Shown: piece by piece, positions 55,070 to 64,000 of the stretch | Layout: the number at the start of each line of letters is the position of its first letter | Position numbering within the stretch: position 1 is the stretch's first letter | Assembly: GCF_025699125.1 (NCBI RefSeq) | Contig: NZ_JAILWC010000002.1 | Span: 248,001-312,000, forward strand | Source: Nitrosopumilus sp. | Lineage (GTDB): Archaea; Thermoproteota; Nitrososphaeria; Nitrososphaerales; Nitrosopumilaceae | Direction: 5' to 3' | Length of the DNA stretch: 64,000 bases | Program-made: the position numbers and the translations under genes | Notes under the pieces: model-generated | Databases searched by the model: none | Seen by the model: only the letters and a program-made list of their open reading frames with translations | Told to the model about the DNA's origin: nothing

Positions 55070-55385
55070 GGTAGTAGGGAGGATTAGGGTGCTAGCCGTG
55101 CCCTGTTCTGAAACCGGCTATATGCAGAGATCAGCAACTGTTGGGTAAATCTCTAGATGGGTAATTCCCGCTTGGTGTGCGGAAATGAAATCACGCCGAG
55201 GCGGGTGGTTGCAGGACTAGAAATATCCGAAGGGATAACTTCTAAGACCGAACCATCGAAAGGGATGAGGTCCGGGAGGGAGCAATCCTAAGGTGGAGCA
55301 TCCACGCTTCCTCGTCAACGTGGCGGATCTTGTATGCCTTGAAATGGGGCTATTCGTCTAGACTGGAGCCAGCAGAGCTACTACC
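55070..55385 (+). ncRNA. Signal recognition particle RNA (7S)
   Basis: 316 bases. The first eight bases GGTAGTAG pair with the last eight CTACTACC, closing helix 1 of archaeal SRP RNA. The Alu part has GCTAGCCGTGCCC near the 5' end. The conserved SRP54-binding helix 8 is visible as GGTCCGGGAGGGAGCAATCC (55270-55289). GC content is far above the flanks. Together with SRP54 and SRP19 it targets membrane proteins. Confidence 0.93.
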
Positions 55386-55392
55386 TTTATAA

Positions 55393-55400
55393 TTTAAATA
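55393..55400 (+). promoter_or_regulatory. TATA box of the small gene at 55415
   Basis: TTTAAATA ends 14 bases before the ATG at 55415, so the transcript would begin at or just after the start codon, unless a GTG/ATG downstream is used. It lies directly after the SRP RNA 3' end. Confidence 0.4.
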
Positions 55401-55414
55401 AAAACTGCAAAGTC

Positions 55415-55747
55415 ATGGAAGGAATCATCTCATTTGGAAATAAAAGAAATTACGAGGATTTTAAAAAACAGATTCCAAGTTCAGTGCTGCCTCTTTTTGA
55501 TTCCATTAGAGAATTTTGCTTTTCTTTAGGAGAAAATGTTGTTGAGAACATCAGGATGCACAGAGTGGTTTTTTGTAAATCAATTACTTTTAGATGGTTT
55601 GCAGATGTAGAACCTCAGAAAGAAGGAGTGATTATAAAAATTCAAAAAGACAGAAAAGAGCCAGTACAGATTATTCAGATAAGCAAAGAGCAAAAAATTT
55701 CAGAGTTTGGAGATTTGATTAAAGAAGCATTTGAAAAAATTCACTAG
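55415..55747 (+). CDS. DUF5655-like small protein
   Basis: 110 residues. It is mixed alpha/beta with FCFSLGENVVENIRMHRVVF and FADVEPQKEGVIIKIQKD, resembling the DUF5655 domain, which often interacts with nucleic acid modification proteins. The match is by eye only. It overlaps the convergent acylphosphatase by 4 bases. Confidence 0.6.
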   Translation: MEGIISFGNKRNYEDFKKQIPSSVLPLFDSIREFCFSLGENVVENIRMHRVVFCKSITFRWFADVEPQKEGVIIKIQKDRKEPVQIIQISKEQKISEFGDLIKEAFEKIH

Positions 55748-56022
55748 TATGCAACGTCAAATTTTGTAAATTCCCCCGTGAACTTTTCATTTCGTATTTC
55801 TACATCTTCAACTATTGCATTTGCAGGTCCGCCATGAGCCCATTCAACAAGTCTAGTAACTTTTTCTGTGTCTCCTTCTAAAACAGCCTCAACACGGCCG
55901 TCCTTCAAATTTTTGACCCACCCGTAAACATTATTTTGTTTTGCTTTAGCTTTTAATGTCTGACGAAAAAAAACTCCTTGTACTCTACCTGTTACAAAAA
56001 TTCTAATTCGTTGCTTTGACAT
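55744..56022 (-). CDS. acyP: Acylphosphatase
   Basis: 92 residues. IFVTGRVQGVFFRQTLKAKA holds the phosphate-binding loop and catalytic arginine; YGWVKNLKDGRVEAVLEG gives the catalytic asparagine. It hydrolyses carboxyl-phosphate anhydrides such as acetyl phosphate. Follows rpl2 on the minus strand after 49 bases. Confidence 0.95.
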   Translation of the reverse strand: MSKQRIRIFVTGRVQGVFFRQTLKAKAKQNNVYGWVKNLKDGRVEAVLEGDTEKVTRLVEWAHGGPANAIVEDVEIRNEKFTGEFTKFDVAY

Positions 56023-56071
56023 TAAAGGTAGATTTCATAGAGTCATTAATCAATTTTAGGTTAAAGAAAAA

Positions 56072-56806
56072 CTATCTTCTTTCTTTAATTCTAGCTCTAC
56101 CAGTCTTTCTTGCAGCGATGCTACCTACCTTTGCACCAGGTGGGGCATCTCTTGAAACAGTTGAGCTTTGACCGACGTGTTGATGACGACCACCACCGTG
56201 TGGGTGAACATATGCTGCTTGAGCAACACCTCTGACAATTGGATATTTCTTTCCTTTAGCTTTAAAGCTACGCCATTTGTTACCTGCACTCATAAAGTGT
56301 CGTTCACTAGCTCCACCACCAGCAAGAGTGCCAATCATTGCTCTGTTTTTTGGATTTAATGTGGTAAATCTTCCAGATGGTAGTTTAACAGTAACACCCT
56401 CATCACCATGAGAGAAAATAGTTGCATTGGTACCTGCTGACTTTACTATAGCGCCACCATCTCCAAAATGCTTTTCAATATTACAAACAATTGTGCCATC
56501 AGGAATGTTTTGAACACTAATTACATTTCCTTTCTCAATCTTTGATTTTAATCCAAATTGTAAAGTTTCGCCTACTCTAGCTCCAAGAATTGCCGGAACG
56601 TATGAAACAGATCCATTCTCAAATCTGATTTTTGCTAAAGGTGCTTCTCGTCCACGTTCATGAACCAAATCAATAATTTCACCTTCATGCTGTTCTGCAA
56701 GTGGAAAACGAGGATAATTTGCCTTGGAACCTACTTTACCAGTAGATGTAGACCTAAATTGCATTCCTCCACGGCCACGTCTTCTTACTAATGGTCTTTT
56801 ACCCAA
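56072..56806 (-). CDS. rpl2: Large ribosomal subunit protein L2 (uL2)
   Basis: 244 residues. GKRPLVRRRGRGG and the C-terminal stretch VRGVAQAAYVHPHGGGRHQH, whose histidine lies near the peptidyl-transferase centre, are universal. It stands alone, without the L23/S19 neighbours of the S10 operon, and has its own AT-rich promoter region (near 56832-56840). Normal length. Confidence 0.97.
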   Translation of the reverse strand: MGKRPLVRRRGRGGMQFRSTSTGKVGSKANYPRFPLAEQHEGEIIDLVHERGREAPLAKIRFENGSVSYVPAILGARVGETLQFGLKSKIEKGNVISVQNIPDGTIVCNIEKHFGDGGAIVKSAGTNATIFSHGDEGVTVKLPSGRFTTLNPKNRAMIGTLAGGGASERHFMSAGNKWRSFKAKGKKYPIVRGVAQAAYVHPHGGGRHQHVGQSSTVSRDAPPGAKVGSIAARKTGRARIKERR

Positions 56807-56880
56807 GTTGATCGTTTCCTACGTAAAGAGGATTTTAAGCTTGTGATGGCTATTGTAAGTTAAGAAAATTACCACAAAGG

Positions 56881-56888
56881 TATAAAAA
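56881..56888 (+). promoter_or_regulatory. TATA box of the Cdc48 gene
   Basis: TATAAAAA lies 22-29 bases before the ATG at 56910, giving a leaderless or nearly leaderless transcript. It is the clearest TATA box in the right third of the window. Confidence 0.6.
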
Positions 56889-56909
56889 TTAGACAGAGGG
56901 CATTTCTAT

Positions 56910-59096
56910 ATGAGCCAAAGCGGTCTTTCTCTCAAAGTTCTCGAAGCATATACTAGAGATGTTGGGAGAGGCGTAGCAAGAATCGATTATGATTCTATGG
57001 ATACTCTAAATGCCTCTACAGGCGATGTTATAGAAATAAAAGGTAAAAGAAGAACAGTTGCAAAATGCCTTCCGTTGTACCCATCTGATGAAGGAAAAGG
57101 AATTATTAGAATTGATGGACTAGGTAGAAATAATTCAGGAATTGCAATTGGAGACACAATTTCGGTTAGAAAAATAAAAGCAGTGGCTGCAGAAAAAATA
57201 GTAGTTGCTCCATTAGAAGCAATTCCTCCAATTGATGAAAGATATCTTGCAGATGCACTAGAGAGTGTTCCATTGATTAAGGGTGATAATGTAATGGTTC
57301 CATATTTTGGTGGACGTTTAACTTTTCAAGTTATTGGAGTTACCCCTGCAGCTGATGCAGTTTTGGTTACTCAAAAAACTGTTTTCCATATTGCAGAAAA
57401 AGGAGAGACACTACGTGGAGTTCCACAGGTAACCTATGAAGATATTGGCGGTTTAACAGATGAGATTAAAAAAGTCAGAGAAATGATAGAGCTTCCATTA
57501 AGACATCCTGAAATTTTTGAAAAGTTGGGAATTGAAGCACCAAAAGGTGTATTGCTATATGGTCCACCAGGAACAGGTAAGACATTACTTGCAAAAGCAG
57601 TAGCAAATGAAAGTAATGCACATTTTATCAGTATTTCAGGTCCAGAAATCATGAGCAAGTTTTACGGAGAGAGTGAAGCTAGACTAAGAGAAATTTTCAA
57701 AGAGGCAAGAGAGAAATCTCCATCAATTATCTTTGTTGATGAAATAGATTCCATTGCACCAAAAAGAGAAGAAGTTACTGGAGAAGTTGAAAGAAGAGTA
57801 GTTTCTCAAATGTTATCATTAATGGACGGTCTAGAAGCTAGAGGAAAAGTAATTGTAATTTCTGCAACAAATAGACCAAATGCAATTGATCCTGCACTTA
57901 GAAGACCGGGAAGATTTGACAGAGAAATCGAGATTAAAGTTCCAGACAAAAAAGGAAGAAAAGACATTCTTGCAATTCACAGTAGAAACATGCCACTATC
58001 AGACGATGTCAATATAGATAAGATCTCAGCAGTAAGTCACGGCTATGTTGGTGCAGACTTGGAATATCTATGTAAAGAGGCTGCAATGAAATGTTTGAGA
58101 AGATTACTGCCTATTCTTAATTTAGAAGAAGAAAAAATTCCTCCAGAAACTTTGGATAAATTAATTGTGAACAATGATGACTTCCTCAAAGCTTTGATTG
58201 AAGTAACACCATCTGGTATGAGAGAAGTTTTCATAGAGAATCCAGATGTAAAATGGGACGATGTTGGAGGATTGGAAGATGTCAAACGTGAGCTGCAAGA
58301 AGCTGTAGAGTGGCCAATGAAATATCCTGGTCTTTATGATAAATTAGGACATACTATGCCAAGAGGAATCTTGCTTCATGGTCCAAGCGGAACAGGCAAG
58401 ACATTACTTGCAAAAGCAGTAGCTACACAAAGTGAGGCAAACTTTGTTTCAGTCAGAGGTCCCGAACTGCTATCAAAATGGGTAGGAGAATCAGAAAGAG
58501 GAATCAGAGAGATCTTCAAAAGAGCACGTCAGTCTGCTCCATGTGTCATATTCTTTGACGAAATAGATTCTATTGCACCAATCAGAGGCGCAGGTGGAGA
58601 AACAGCAGTTACTGAAAGAGTTGTCAGTCAATTACTTACTGAATTAGACGGAATGGAAAATATGCACGGCGTTATTGTATTAGCGGCAACAAATAGAGCA
58701 GACATGATAGATCCGGCATTACTAAGACCAGGAAGATTTGATAAAATTATCCAGATTCCACTTCCAGATAAAGAAAGTAGAAAGAGCATCTTGAAAATTA
58801 ATGCAGCAAAAATTCCAATAATTGACGATGCAAGCGATCCTCAGCATGTAGATATTGAGAAAATTGCCGATCTAACTGATGGACTCAGCGGTGCAGATAC
58901 AGCATCCATTGCAAATACTGCAGTATCTCTTGTTATTCACGAATTTTTAGATTCACATCCAGATGAAAAAGACATTGAGAAAACTACCATTGATGCAAAG
59001 GTAACTATGAAGCACTTTGAAGAAGCAGTAAAAAAAGTCAGAGAGCAAAAAGATCTAAAGTTAGGCGAAAAACTAGTGGCATCCTATTACAGGTAG
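56910..59096 (+). CDS. cdc48: Cdc48/VCP-type AAA+ ATPase
   Basis: 728 residues. N-terminal double-psi barrel domain, then two AAA modules. D1: GPPGTGKT near 217 with [16 protein letters not shown]2: GPSGTGKT near 491 with [15 protein letters not shown]. The second Walker A has Ser in place of the second Pro. It unfolds ubiquitin-like-tagged or damaged proteins. C-terminal end ASYYR. It is followed by gatD after 32 bases, with a T/A-rich promoter-like gap. Confidence 0.97.
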   Translation: MSQSGLSLKVLEAYTRDVGRGVARIDYDSMDTLNASTGDVIEIKGKRRTVAKCLPLYPSDEGKGIIRIDGLGRNNSGIAIGDTISVRKIKAVAAEKIVVAPLEAIPPIDERYLADALESVPLIKGDNVMVPYFGGRLTFQVIGVTPAADAVLVTQKTVFHIAEKGETLRGVPQVTYEDIGGLTDEIKKVREMIELPLRHPEIFEKLGIEAPKGVLLYGPPGTGKTLLAKAVANESNAHFISISGPEIMSKFYGESEARLREIFKEAREKSPSIIFVDEIDSIAPKREEVTGEVERRVVSQMLSLMDGLEARGKVIVISATNRPNAIDPALRRPGRFDREIEIKVPDKKGRKDILAIHSRNMPLSDDVNIDKISAVSHGYVGADLEYLCKEAAMKCLRRLLPILNLEEEKIPPETLDKLIVNNDDFLKALIEVTPSGMREVFIENPDVKWDDVGGLEDVKRELQEAVEWPMKYPGLYDKLGHTMPRGILLHGPSGTGKTLLAKAVATQSEANFVSVRGPELLSKWVGESERGIREIFKRARQSAPCVIFFDEIDSIAPIRGAGGETAVTERVVSQLLTELDGMENMHGVIVLAATNRADMIDPALLRPGRFDKIIQIPLPDKESRKSILKINAAKIPIIDDASDPQHVDIEKIADLTDGLSGADTASIANTAVSLVIHEFLDSHPDEKDIEKTTIDAKVTMKHFEEAVKKVREQKDLKLGEKLVASYYR

Positions 59097-59128
59097 TTTT
59101 AATAAAATAACAAATCTAAGTCTCGTAA

Positions 59129-60418
59129 ATGTCAGAGTACAGAGGATATGAAGGTAATTCGCTAGAATTCTTAAAGACAAATCAAATTGCAGTAGGAGAT
59201 TCTGTTAAGATTACCGCTGATATCACTTATTCAGGCATAATAATGCCAAGGTACGAGCACAGTGATGACAAGCATATTGTTTTGAAATTAAAAAATGGAT
59301 ACAATATTGGATTAGAAATTGCCAATATTGAAAAAATTGAGAAGAATCAAGTCACAGAAAAAATAATAGAAAAAACTGAAAGTATAGAGAAAACTGAAGG
59401 ATTGCCAAAAATTTTACTATTATCAACTGGGGGAACAATTGCAAGTAAAATCGATTATAGAACAGGTTCAGTGACTCCTGTGTTAACAGCTGCAGAACTA
59501 AATGCATCTGTTCCTGAACTTGCACAGATTGCAAATATAGATGCAGAGGTCTTATTTTCAGAATATTCTGAAAACATCATGCCAGAGCATTGGTTAAAAA
59601 TTGCTGAAAAAATAAATGAATATTCTAAATCAGATTATTCAGGAATAATTGTTGCACATGGTACAGACACGATGCATTATACATCATCCTTTCTTTCATT
59701 TGCACTAGCAGGATTTTCAATACCTATTGTACTTGTAGGTTCTCAAAGATCTTCAGATCGTGCTTCATCAGATGCAGCATTAAATTTGATTGGAGCAACA
59801 AAATTTATCACCACAAGTAATGCCAAAGGCGTCTATATTGTAATGCATCATGATGAAAATGATGAAACAGTTGCATGCCACATAGGAACTAGAGTAAGAA
59901 AAAATCACACTAGTAAAAGAGGTGCATTTCAAACAATTGGTGATGTTCCTGCATTCATAATTGCAGAAAATCAGATTCAAAAAAACATTAAAGAAGATTT
60001 TTTTAAAACAAATGAATTTCAACCAAGAATCAATTTGGACACTAAAGTTGCACTAGTAAAATATCATCCCGGTTATGATTCAGATTTGTTAGAAAAAATA
60101 ATAGAGATGGGATACAAAGGAATAATTTTTGAAGGAACAGGATTAGGCCATATTGGAAGAACAATGTATGATAGCGTAAAAAAGGCAAATGACAAAGGAA
60201 TTTTTCTAGGTATGACTTCACAGTGCATTGATGGTAGAGTCAGAATGACAGTTTATGAAAGTGGTCGTGATTTACTTAATTTAGGCATAATTCCACTGGA
60301 AAATATGATTCCAGAAGTTGCACTAGTAAAAGCAATGTGGGCGCTAGGAAACTCTCAAAATATTGAACAAGTAAAAAAAATTATGCTTGAAAATATAGCA
60401 TCAGAGATATCAAATTAA
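59129..60418 (+). CDS. gatD: Glu-tRNA(Gln) amidotransferase subunit D (asparaginase-like)
   Basis: 429 residues. A short N-terminal Tudor-like domain (about 1-85) is followed by a type I asparaginase fold with LSTGGTIASKIDYRTGSVTP and VAHGTDTMHYTSSFLS, both containing the catalytic threonines, and VLVGSQRSSDRASSDA. It releases ammonia from glutamine for GatE. GatDE is specific to archaea. Overlaps none; gatE starts 4 bases after its stop. Confidence 0.96.
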   Translation: MSEYRGYEGNSLEFLKTNQIAVGDSVKITADITYSGIIMPRYEHSDDKHIVLKLKNGYNIGLEIANIEKIEKNQVTEKIIEKTESIEKTEGLPKILLLSTGGTIASKIDYRTGSVTPVLTAAELNASVPELAQIANIDAEVLFSEYSENIMPEHWLKIAEKINEYSKSDYSGIIVAHGTDTMHYTSSFLSFALAGFSIPIVLVGSQRSSDRASSDAALNLIGATKFITTSNAKGVYIVMHHDENDETVACHIGTRVRKNHTSKRGAFQTIGDVPAFIIAENQIQKNIKEDFFKTNEFQPRINLDTKVALVKYHPGYDSDLLEKIIEMGYKGIIFEGTGLGHIGRTMYDSVKKANDKGIFLGMTSQCIDGRVRMTVYESGRDLLNLGIIPLENMIPEVALVKAMWALGNSQNIEQVKKIMLENIASEISN

Positions 60419-60422
60419 GAGG

Positions 60423-62345
60423 ATGGATAAGGTGTCAGAATTTTCTATTGGTAGTATTGGATTAAAAGTAGGACTGGAAATTCATCAGCAACTAGCAACT
60501 AATAAAAAATTATTTTGTAATTGCAAACCAATTGAATCAGAAGAATATTCCATTAAATTTCAAAGAAAATTGCGTGCAGTTAAAAGTGAATTGGGAGAAT
60601 ATGATCCAGCAGCTTTATTTGAAAAATCAAAATCAAAAACAATAGTCTATTATGCAAATTCAGAAAGTAGTTGTTTGGTTGAACAGGATGAAGAACCACC
60701 GCATAATTTAGATAATGATGCAAAAGATCTTGCATTGATAATTGCAACATCACTTAATTCAAAAATTTTTAATGAAATTTATCCAATGAGAAAATCTGTA
60801 ATTGATGGTTCAAATACAACGGGATTTCAACGAACCATGTTAATTTCACAAGGAGGAAAAATTGAAGTTAATGGTGAAACTATAGGTGTGCAATCAATTT
60901 GCCTGGAAGAAGATGCAGCAAAACTTCTTGGAGACAAAGGGAATATCAGAGAATACAGTTTAGATCGTCTAGGCGTTCCCCTTTTAGAGATTGCTTTAGA
61001 TCCAGTAGAAGGCGATTCAAAAAAAATTAAAAATATTGCATTGGCTTTAGGTAGGCTATTACGAAGTACTAAAAAGGTAACAAGAGGAATTGGATCAATT
61101 AGACAAGATGTCAATGTTTCAGTTAAAGACGGAGGAGGAATAGTAGAAGTTAAAGGAGTTCAACAATTAGAACAATTAGAAAAAGTAGTAGAATTTGAGG
61201 CTAAAAGACAATATGGGTTAGTAAAAATTGCTGAAAAACTGAAAAGTTCAGATTTTAAAGGAATTTCAAAAAGTGAAAATGTTTTTGACATCACTGAAGA
61301 TTGGAAAGGTTGTAAATCAAAAATCATTCAAAAAGCGTTAAAAGATAATTCAATAATCAAAGCAATTAAAATTGAAAATTTTTCTGGAATGTTTGGATAC
61401 ACACCATTTGAAGGAGTCAGATTAGGAAAAGAAATCGGGCAGTTAGTAAAGTTTTATGGTATTGGCGGAGTTTTCCATTCAGATGAATTACCAAACTATG
61501 GGATTGAAGAAAAAGATATTTTGATTGTGAAAAATATTTTAAAAGTTAAACAAAATGATGCATTCTTAATTATTGCAGCGCAATCTTCAAAAATAGATTT
61601 TGCAATAGATTCGATTATCAGCAGACTGTTAGAAGCCAAAAAAGGTGTTCCTGCAGAAACCAGATTAGCCACACAAACAGGTGAAACAGTGTTCTTAAGA
61701 CCACGTCCAGGCGCATCAAGAATGTATCCTGAAACAGACATCCCACCAATTTCAGTTACAAATCAAGAATTAGAAAATGCCAAGAAAAACATTCCAAAAT
61801 CATGGGATGAATCTCTTTTAGAATTACAAAAAAAATATGAATTGAATCCACAGCTTTCTGAGCAAATTTTTGATTCACGGTACATTGAATTGTTTGAAAA
61901 AATTATTGAACGAATTAAAATCAATCCTACGTTTGTTGCATCAATTTTATGTTCTACAATAACTAATTTAGAGAGAAATGGCCTTAACTCTGAATTATTA
62001 ACAGAAGAGAACATAATAAAATCATTTCAACTGTTAGAAGAAGGAAAAATTGCAAAAGAATCAATTGAGATCATCTATGAGAGCATCATGTCAGGGAAAT
62101 CGCAAACAATTGATGAAGCATTGAAAAATGCATCAATAGAGGCTGTTGATGAGACAAAAGTAGAGCAAATCATCATAGACATTATTGAAAAAAATCAAGA
62201 AATAATTAAAAATCAAAAAGAACGATCAATTGGACCACTAATGGGAATTGTCATGAAGGAATTAAGAGGAAAAGCTTCGGGCGAAATAGTGAATAATCTT
62301 CTTTTAAAAAATATCAAGAAAAAATTAGAAAATATGGAATTATAA
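60423..62345 (+). CDS. gatE: Glu-tRNA(Gln) amidotransferase subunit E
   Basis: 640 residues. LKVGLEIHQQLATNKKLFC is the GatB/GatE signature near residue 14, and NTTGFQRTMLI and GGGIVEVKGVQQLEQLEKVV follow. An AspRS-like insertion domain and the C-terminal YqeY helical tail complete it. An AGAGG ribosome-binding site precedes the ATG. With GatD it converts Glu-tRNA(Gln) to Gln-tRNA(Gln). Its stop abuts the tRNA-Leu gene on the other strand. Confidence 0.96.
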   Translation: MDKVSEFSIGSIGLKVGLEIHQQLATNKKLFCNCKPIESEEYSIKFQRKLRAVKSELGEYDPAALFEKSKSKTIVYYANSESSCLVEQDEEPPHNLDNDAKDLALIIATSLNSKIFNEIYPMRKSVIDGSNTTGFQRTMLISQGGKIEVNGETIGVQSICLEEDAAKLLGDKGNIREYSLDRLGVPLLEIALDPVEGDSKKIKNIALALGRLLRSTKKVTRGIGSIRQDVNVSVKDGGGIVEVKGVQQLEQLEKVVEFEAKRQYGLVKIAEKLKSSDFKGISKSENVFDITEDWKGCKSKIIQKALKDNSIIKAIKIENFSGMFGYTPFEGVRLGKEIGQLVKFYGIGGVFHSDELPNYGIEEKDILIVKNILKVKQNDAFLIIAAQSSKIDFAIDSIISRLLEAKKGVPAETRLATQTGETVFLRPRPGASRMYPETDIPPISVTNQELENAKKNIPKSWDESLLELQKKYELNPQLSEQIFDSRYIELFEKIIERIKINPTFVASILCSTITNLERNGLNSELLTEENIIKSFQLLEEGKIAKESIEIIYESIMSGKSQTIDEALKNASIEAVDETKVEQIIIDIIEKNQEIIKNQKERSIGPLMGIVMKELRGKASGEIVNNLLLKNIKKKLENMEL

Positions 62346-62430
62346 TGCGGGAAGTGGGATTTGAACCCACGAACTCCTAGAAGATAAGGATCTGAACCTT
62401 ACACCGTTGACCAGGCTGGGTGACTCCCGC
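62346..62430 (-). tRNA. tRNA-Leu(CAG)
   Basis: 85 bases on the minus strand. Acceptor GCGGGAG pairs with the TTCCCGC 3' end (one G-U pair), discriminator A. Anticodon loop is TTCAGAT flanked by TAAGG and CCTTA, giving anticodon CAG (Leu, CUG). The long variable arm is typical of Leu. No intron. CCA is not encoded. Confidence 0.95.
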
Positions 62431-62506
62431 ATTGTAAATTTTTGAAATCCAGAATAAGTTTCTTTATTATACCATGAAAAAGTAATTTAACCAATCAAGA
62501 AAGAAA

Positions 62507-62671
62507 ATGGAATTTAACGAAGTGTATTGTTCAAATTGTAAAAAAGTCCTTGGACAGTATAATGTAAAGTTCTACAATGACGAAAAAGTAAAAGAGTTAT
62601 TGAATACGACTCATTCTTCTCATATTAGAAACGGACATCAGATAAACATTAGAAAACTTGTAAAAGACTAG
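62507..62671 (+). CDS. Small zinc-ribbon protein (54 residues)
   Basis: ATG at 62507, TAG at 62669-62671. The product MEFNEVYCSNCKKVLGQYN has a single CxxC pair and a His-containing C-terminal half (THSSHIRNGHQ). A Com-like or half-zinc-ribbon fold is likely. It overlaps the stop of the convergent HAD hydrolase by 4 bases. No function is known. Confidence 0.6.
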   Translation: MEFNEVYCSNCKKVLGQYNVKFYNDEKVKELLNTTHSSHIRNGHQINIRKLVKD

Positions 62672-63207
62672 ACAGATTTAATTTTTTCAACAGCTTCGGA
62701 AAGAATTGAAATTCTGTGAATTTCATTTTCAGAAATGTGTTTATTCCATGGTTGAGAGTATAAGATTACTTGTTTTTTATTTTCAAGAAATTTTAGTGCA
62801 TTAAGTGGTGAATCGTCTATAAAAACATCATAATCCAAATCGGCTTTCATAGGCCCATCAATTACAGATACGTAATTATCAAAAGATATGTCATGATGAT
62901 TAAGCCAATTTTTTACAAAAGAATCAGTCGAACGTTCTCTTGCAGTAACTATATCTACTTGACCAATTTCTAAAAGATTTTTTGTTACAGATGATAGATT
63001 CTCTTCAGTAGGAGGTATAGAATTCCAATTTTTCCAGCAAGAGCTTAGTTCGGCATAGAAATCATATGGATTTATTTCATGATTCTTCCAAAAATCCCAA
63101 TCAGTTATGTCGTTTTTTGAGATTTTAGGTCTAATTGTATTATTATAATTTAACCAAGGAACTATGACATCAGCAAGTACGCCATCAACATCTAAAGCAA
63201 TTTTCAT
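62668..63207 (-). CDS. HAD-family hydrolase (5'-nucleotidase-like)
   Basis: 179 residues. The nucleophile motif ALDVDGVLAD is at the N-terminus, VTARER is motif II, and DVFIDDSPLNALKF is motif IV. It resembles 5'(3')-deoxyribonucleotidase or HAD-IB type. Length fits a single cap-less or small-cap HAD enzyme. It starts 4 bases after the dnaJ stop on the same strand. Confidence 0.85.
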   Translation of the reverse strand: MKIALDVDGVLADVIVPWLNYNNTIRPKISKNDITDWDFWKNHEINPYDFYAELSSCWKNWNSIPPTEENLSSVTKNLLEIGQVDIVTARERSTDSFVKNWLNHHDISFDNYVSVIDGPMKADLDYDVFIDDSPLNALKFLENKKQVILYSQPWNKHISENEIHRISILSEAVEKIKSV

Positions 63208-63211
63208 TTAT

Positions 63212-64000
63212 TTAGTCACTATCTTTTTGAAATTCTTCTAAAAGCTTTTTTTGATGCCTACTAAGTTTTTGTGGAATATTGACTACAATTCGAACATATT
63301 GATCTCCTTTTCCTCGAGAATTGATATGTGTGACTCCCTTTCCCTTTAGTTTGATTATAGTATTTGGTTGACTGCCAGAATCGACTTTAATTTTTTCTGT
63401 TCCGTCTAAAGTTGGAACAACGATTTCACATCCCAATGCAGCATCAATCATTGAAACATCCTGATCATAAAAAATATCTTTTCCATCTCTTTTGAATTTT
63501 GAATGTGGTTGAACTCTTACTCGTACTATCAAATCTCCATTAGAGCCTCCTGGAACCTCATTTCCTTCATTTGGCACTGTGTAATCTCCAGAATCAATTC
63601 CGGGTGGAATTTCAAAAGTAATTTTTTTGTTACCTTTTTTCTTTCCTTGACCCTTACATTCATCACAAGGAATCTCAATAATTGAACCTTGACCATTACA
63701 TGAAGAACATGGTGCAGCTGTTACAAAAGAAGCAAAACCCATATTCCTTGTTTGCCTTATTTGTCCTTGACCATTACATGAAGAACATGTTTTTTTGTTA
63801 GTTCCTGGTTTGCAACCAGTTCCATTACAATTGTCACATTGAAGTTGTTTTTGCAAATCAATTTCCATTTTTTTTCCATGAAGAACATCTTCTAATGTGA
63901 CTGAGGTTTCATAGAGAATATCAGAGCCTCTTTGTTGGTTAAAGCCGAAGCCTCCTCCACCGCGACCAAATATGGATTCAAAAATAGAATCAAAACCTCC
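63212..64000 (-). CDS. dnaJ: Chaperone DnaJ (N-terminus outside window)
   Basis: The C-terminal 262 residues are visible and the frame is open to the right edge. From the edge come the Gly/Phe-rich linker (FESIFGRGGGGFGF), the four CxxCxGxG zinc repeats (CDNCNGTG, CSSCNGQG, CSSCNGQG, CDECKGQG), and the C-terminal substrate-binding domains. The J domain lies beyond the window. ATG at 63866-63868 is internal, not the start. DnaJ delivers proteins to DnaK; dnaK is probably next to it. Confidence 0.93.
   Translation of the reverse strand, partial: GGFDSIFESIFGRGGGGFGFNQQRGSDILYETSVTLEDVLHGKKMEIDLQKQLQCDNCNGTGCKPGTNKKTCSSCNGQGQIRQTRNMGFASFVTAAPCSSCNGQGSIIEIPCDECKGQGKKKGNKKITFEIPPGIDSGDYTVPNEGNEVPGGSNGDLIVRVRVQPHSKFKRDGKDIFYDQDVSMIDAALGCEIVVPTLDGTEKIKVDSGSQPNTIIKLKGKGVTHINSRGKGDQYVRIVVNIPQKLSRHQKKLLEEFQKDSD

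Noticed and set aside
1-64000. CRISPR arrays, insertion sequences and transposase genes
   Set aside because: No regularly spaced repeats of 24-37 bases, no terminal inverted repeats and no transposase or integrase motifs were seen, despite the accessory character of the left part.

Overview
The window looks like the chromosome of an AT-rich ammonia-oxidising archaeon of the Nitrososphaerota (Thaumarchaeota, Nitrosopumilus-like). The supporting signs are archaeal-only or archaeal-type genes (GatD/GatE, Pelota, Cdc48, an L2 outside any ribosomal operon, a TtuA-type thiolase, TrmB regulators, a tetraether-synthase-like radical SAM protein, a 316-nt archaeal SRP RNA), TATA-like boxes placed for leaderless transcripts, and frequent TTG starts. 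No taxonomic search was run.

Bases 1-45,500 form one very large surface-glycan locus with genes on both strands. From left to right it holds: a nonulosonic (sialic-acid-like) acid operon (4,6-dehydratase, NeuB, NeuC, epimerase; 168-4087); a methyltransferase; a Rieske/metallo-beta-lactamase protein resembling CMP-sialic acid hydroxylase, which overlaps the tail of a NeuA-type CMP-sugar synthetase (5239-7772); a KpsC/S-like transferase, a flippase and a GT39-like membrane protein; an acyl-carrier-protein module (FkbH, ACP, MaoC, AcpS; 12228-15043) divergent from a hexapeptide acyltransferase; a cupin, a sulfotransferase and an apparently frameshifted CgeB-like transferase; a complete dTDP-rhamnose set (rmlA, B, C-like, D) with a GT2 transferase; further methyltransferases and a second KpsS-like protein; a second nonulosonate set (PseB, GNAT, short NeuB-like, DegT aminotransferase, SpsF and a pyruvate-kinase-like barrel protein; 28409-33099); a membrane-anchored hydrolase; and a final block with two paralogous GT4 transferases around a deacetylase / sugar dehydrogenase / asparagine-synthase-like cassette.

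From about 45,500 to the end the content becomes core genome: a Kef-type antiporter, a tetraether-synthase-like radical SAM gene (with a decayed fragment of its 3' end left 1.6 kb away), TrmB and DtxR regulators, YjbQ, Pelota, CutA, a site-2 protease, TtuA, SRP RNA, acylphosphatase, L2, Cdc48, GatD-GatE, tRNA-Leu(CAG), two small zinc-ribbon proteins, a HAD hydrolase and a DnaJ cut by the window edge.

As a system, the left two thirds could supply activated rhamnose, two different nonulosonic acids, an amidated aminouronic acid and several decorations (methyl, acyl from ACP, sulfate, possibly hydroxylation of the nonulosonate), and assemble and export them onto the S-layer or cell surface. The least expected parts are the CMAH-like protein, the ACP-dependent acylation module in an archaeon, and the pyruvate-kinase-like protein in the second nonulosonate operon. 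No CRISPR array, insertion sequence, rRNA or replication origin was seen.
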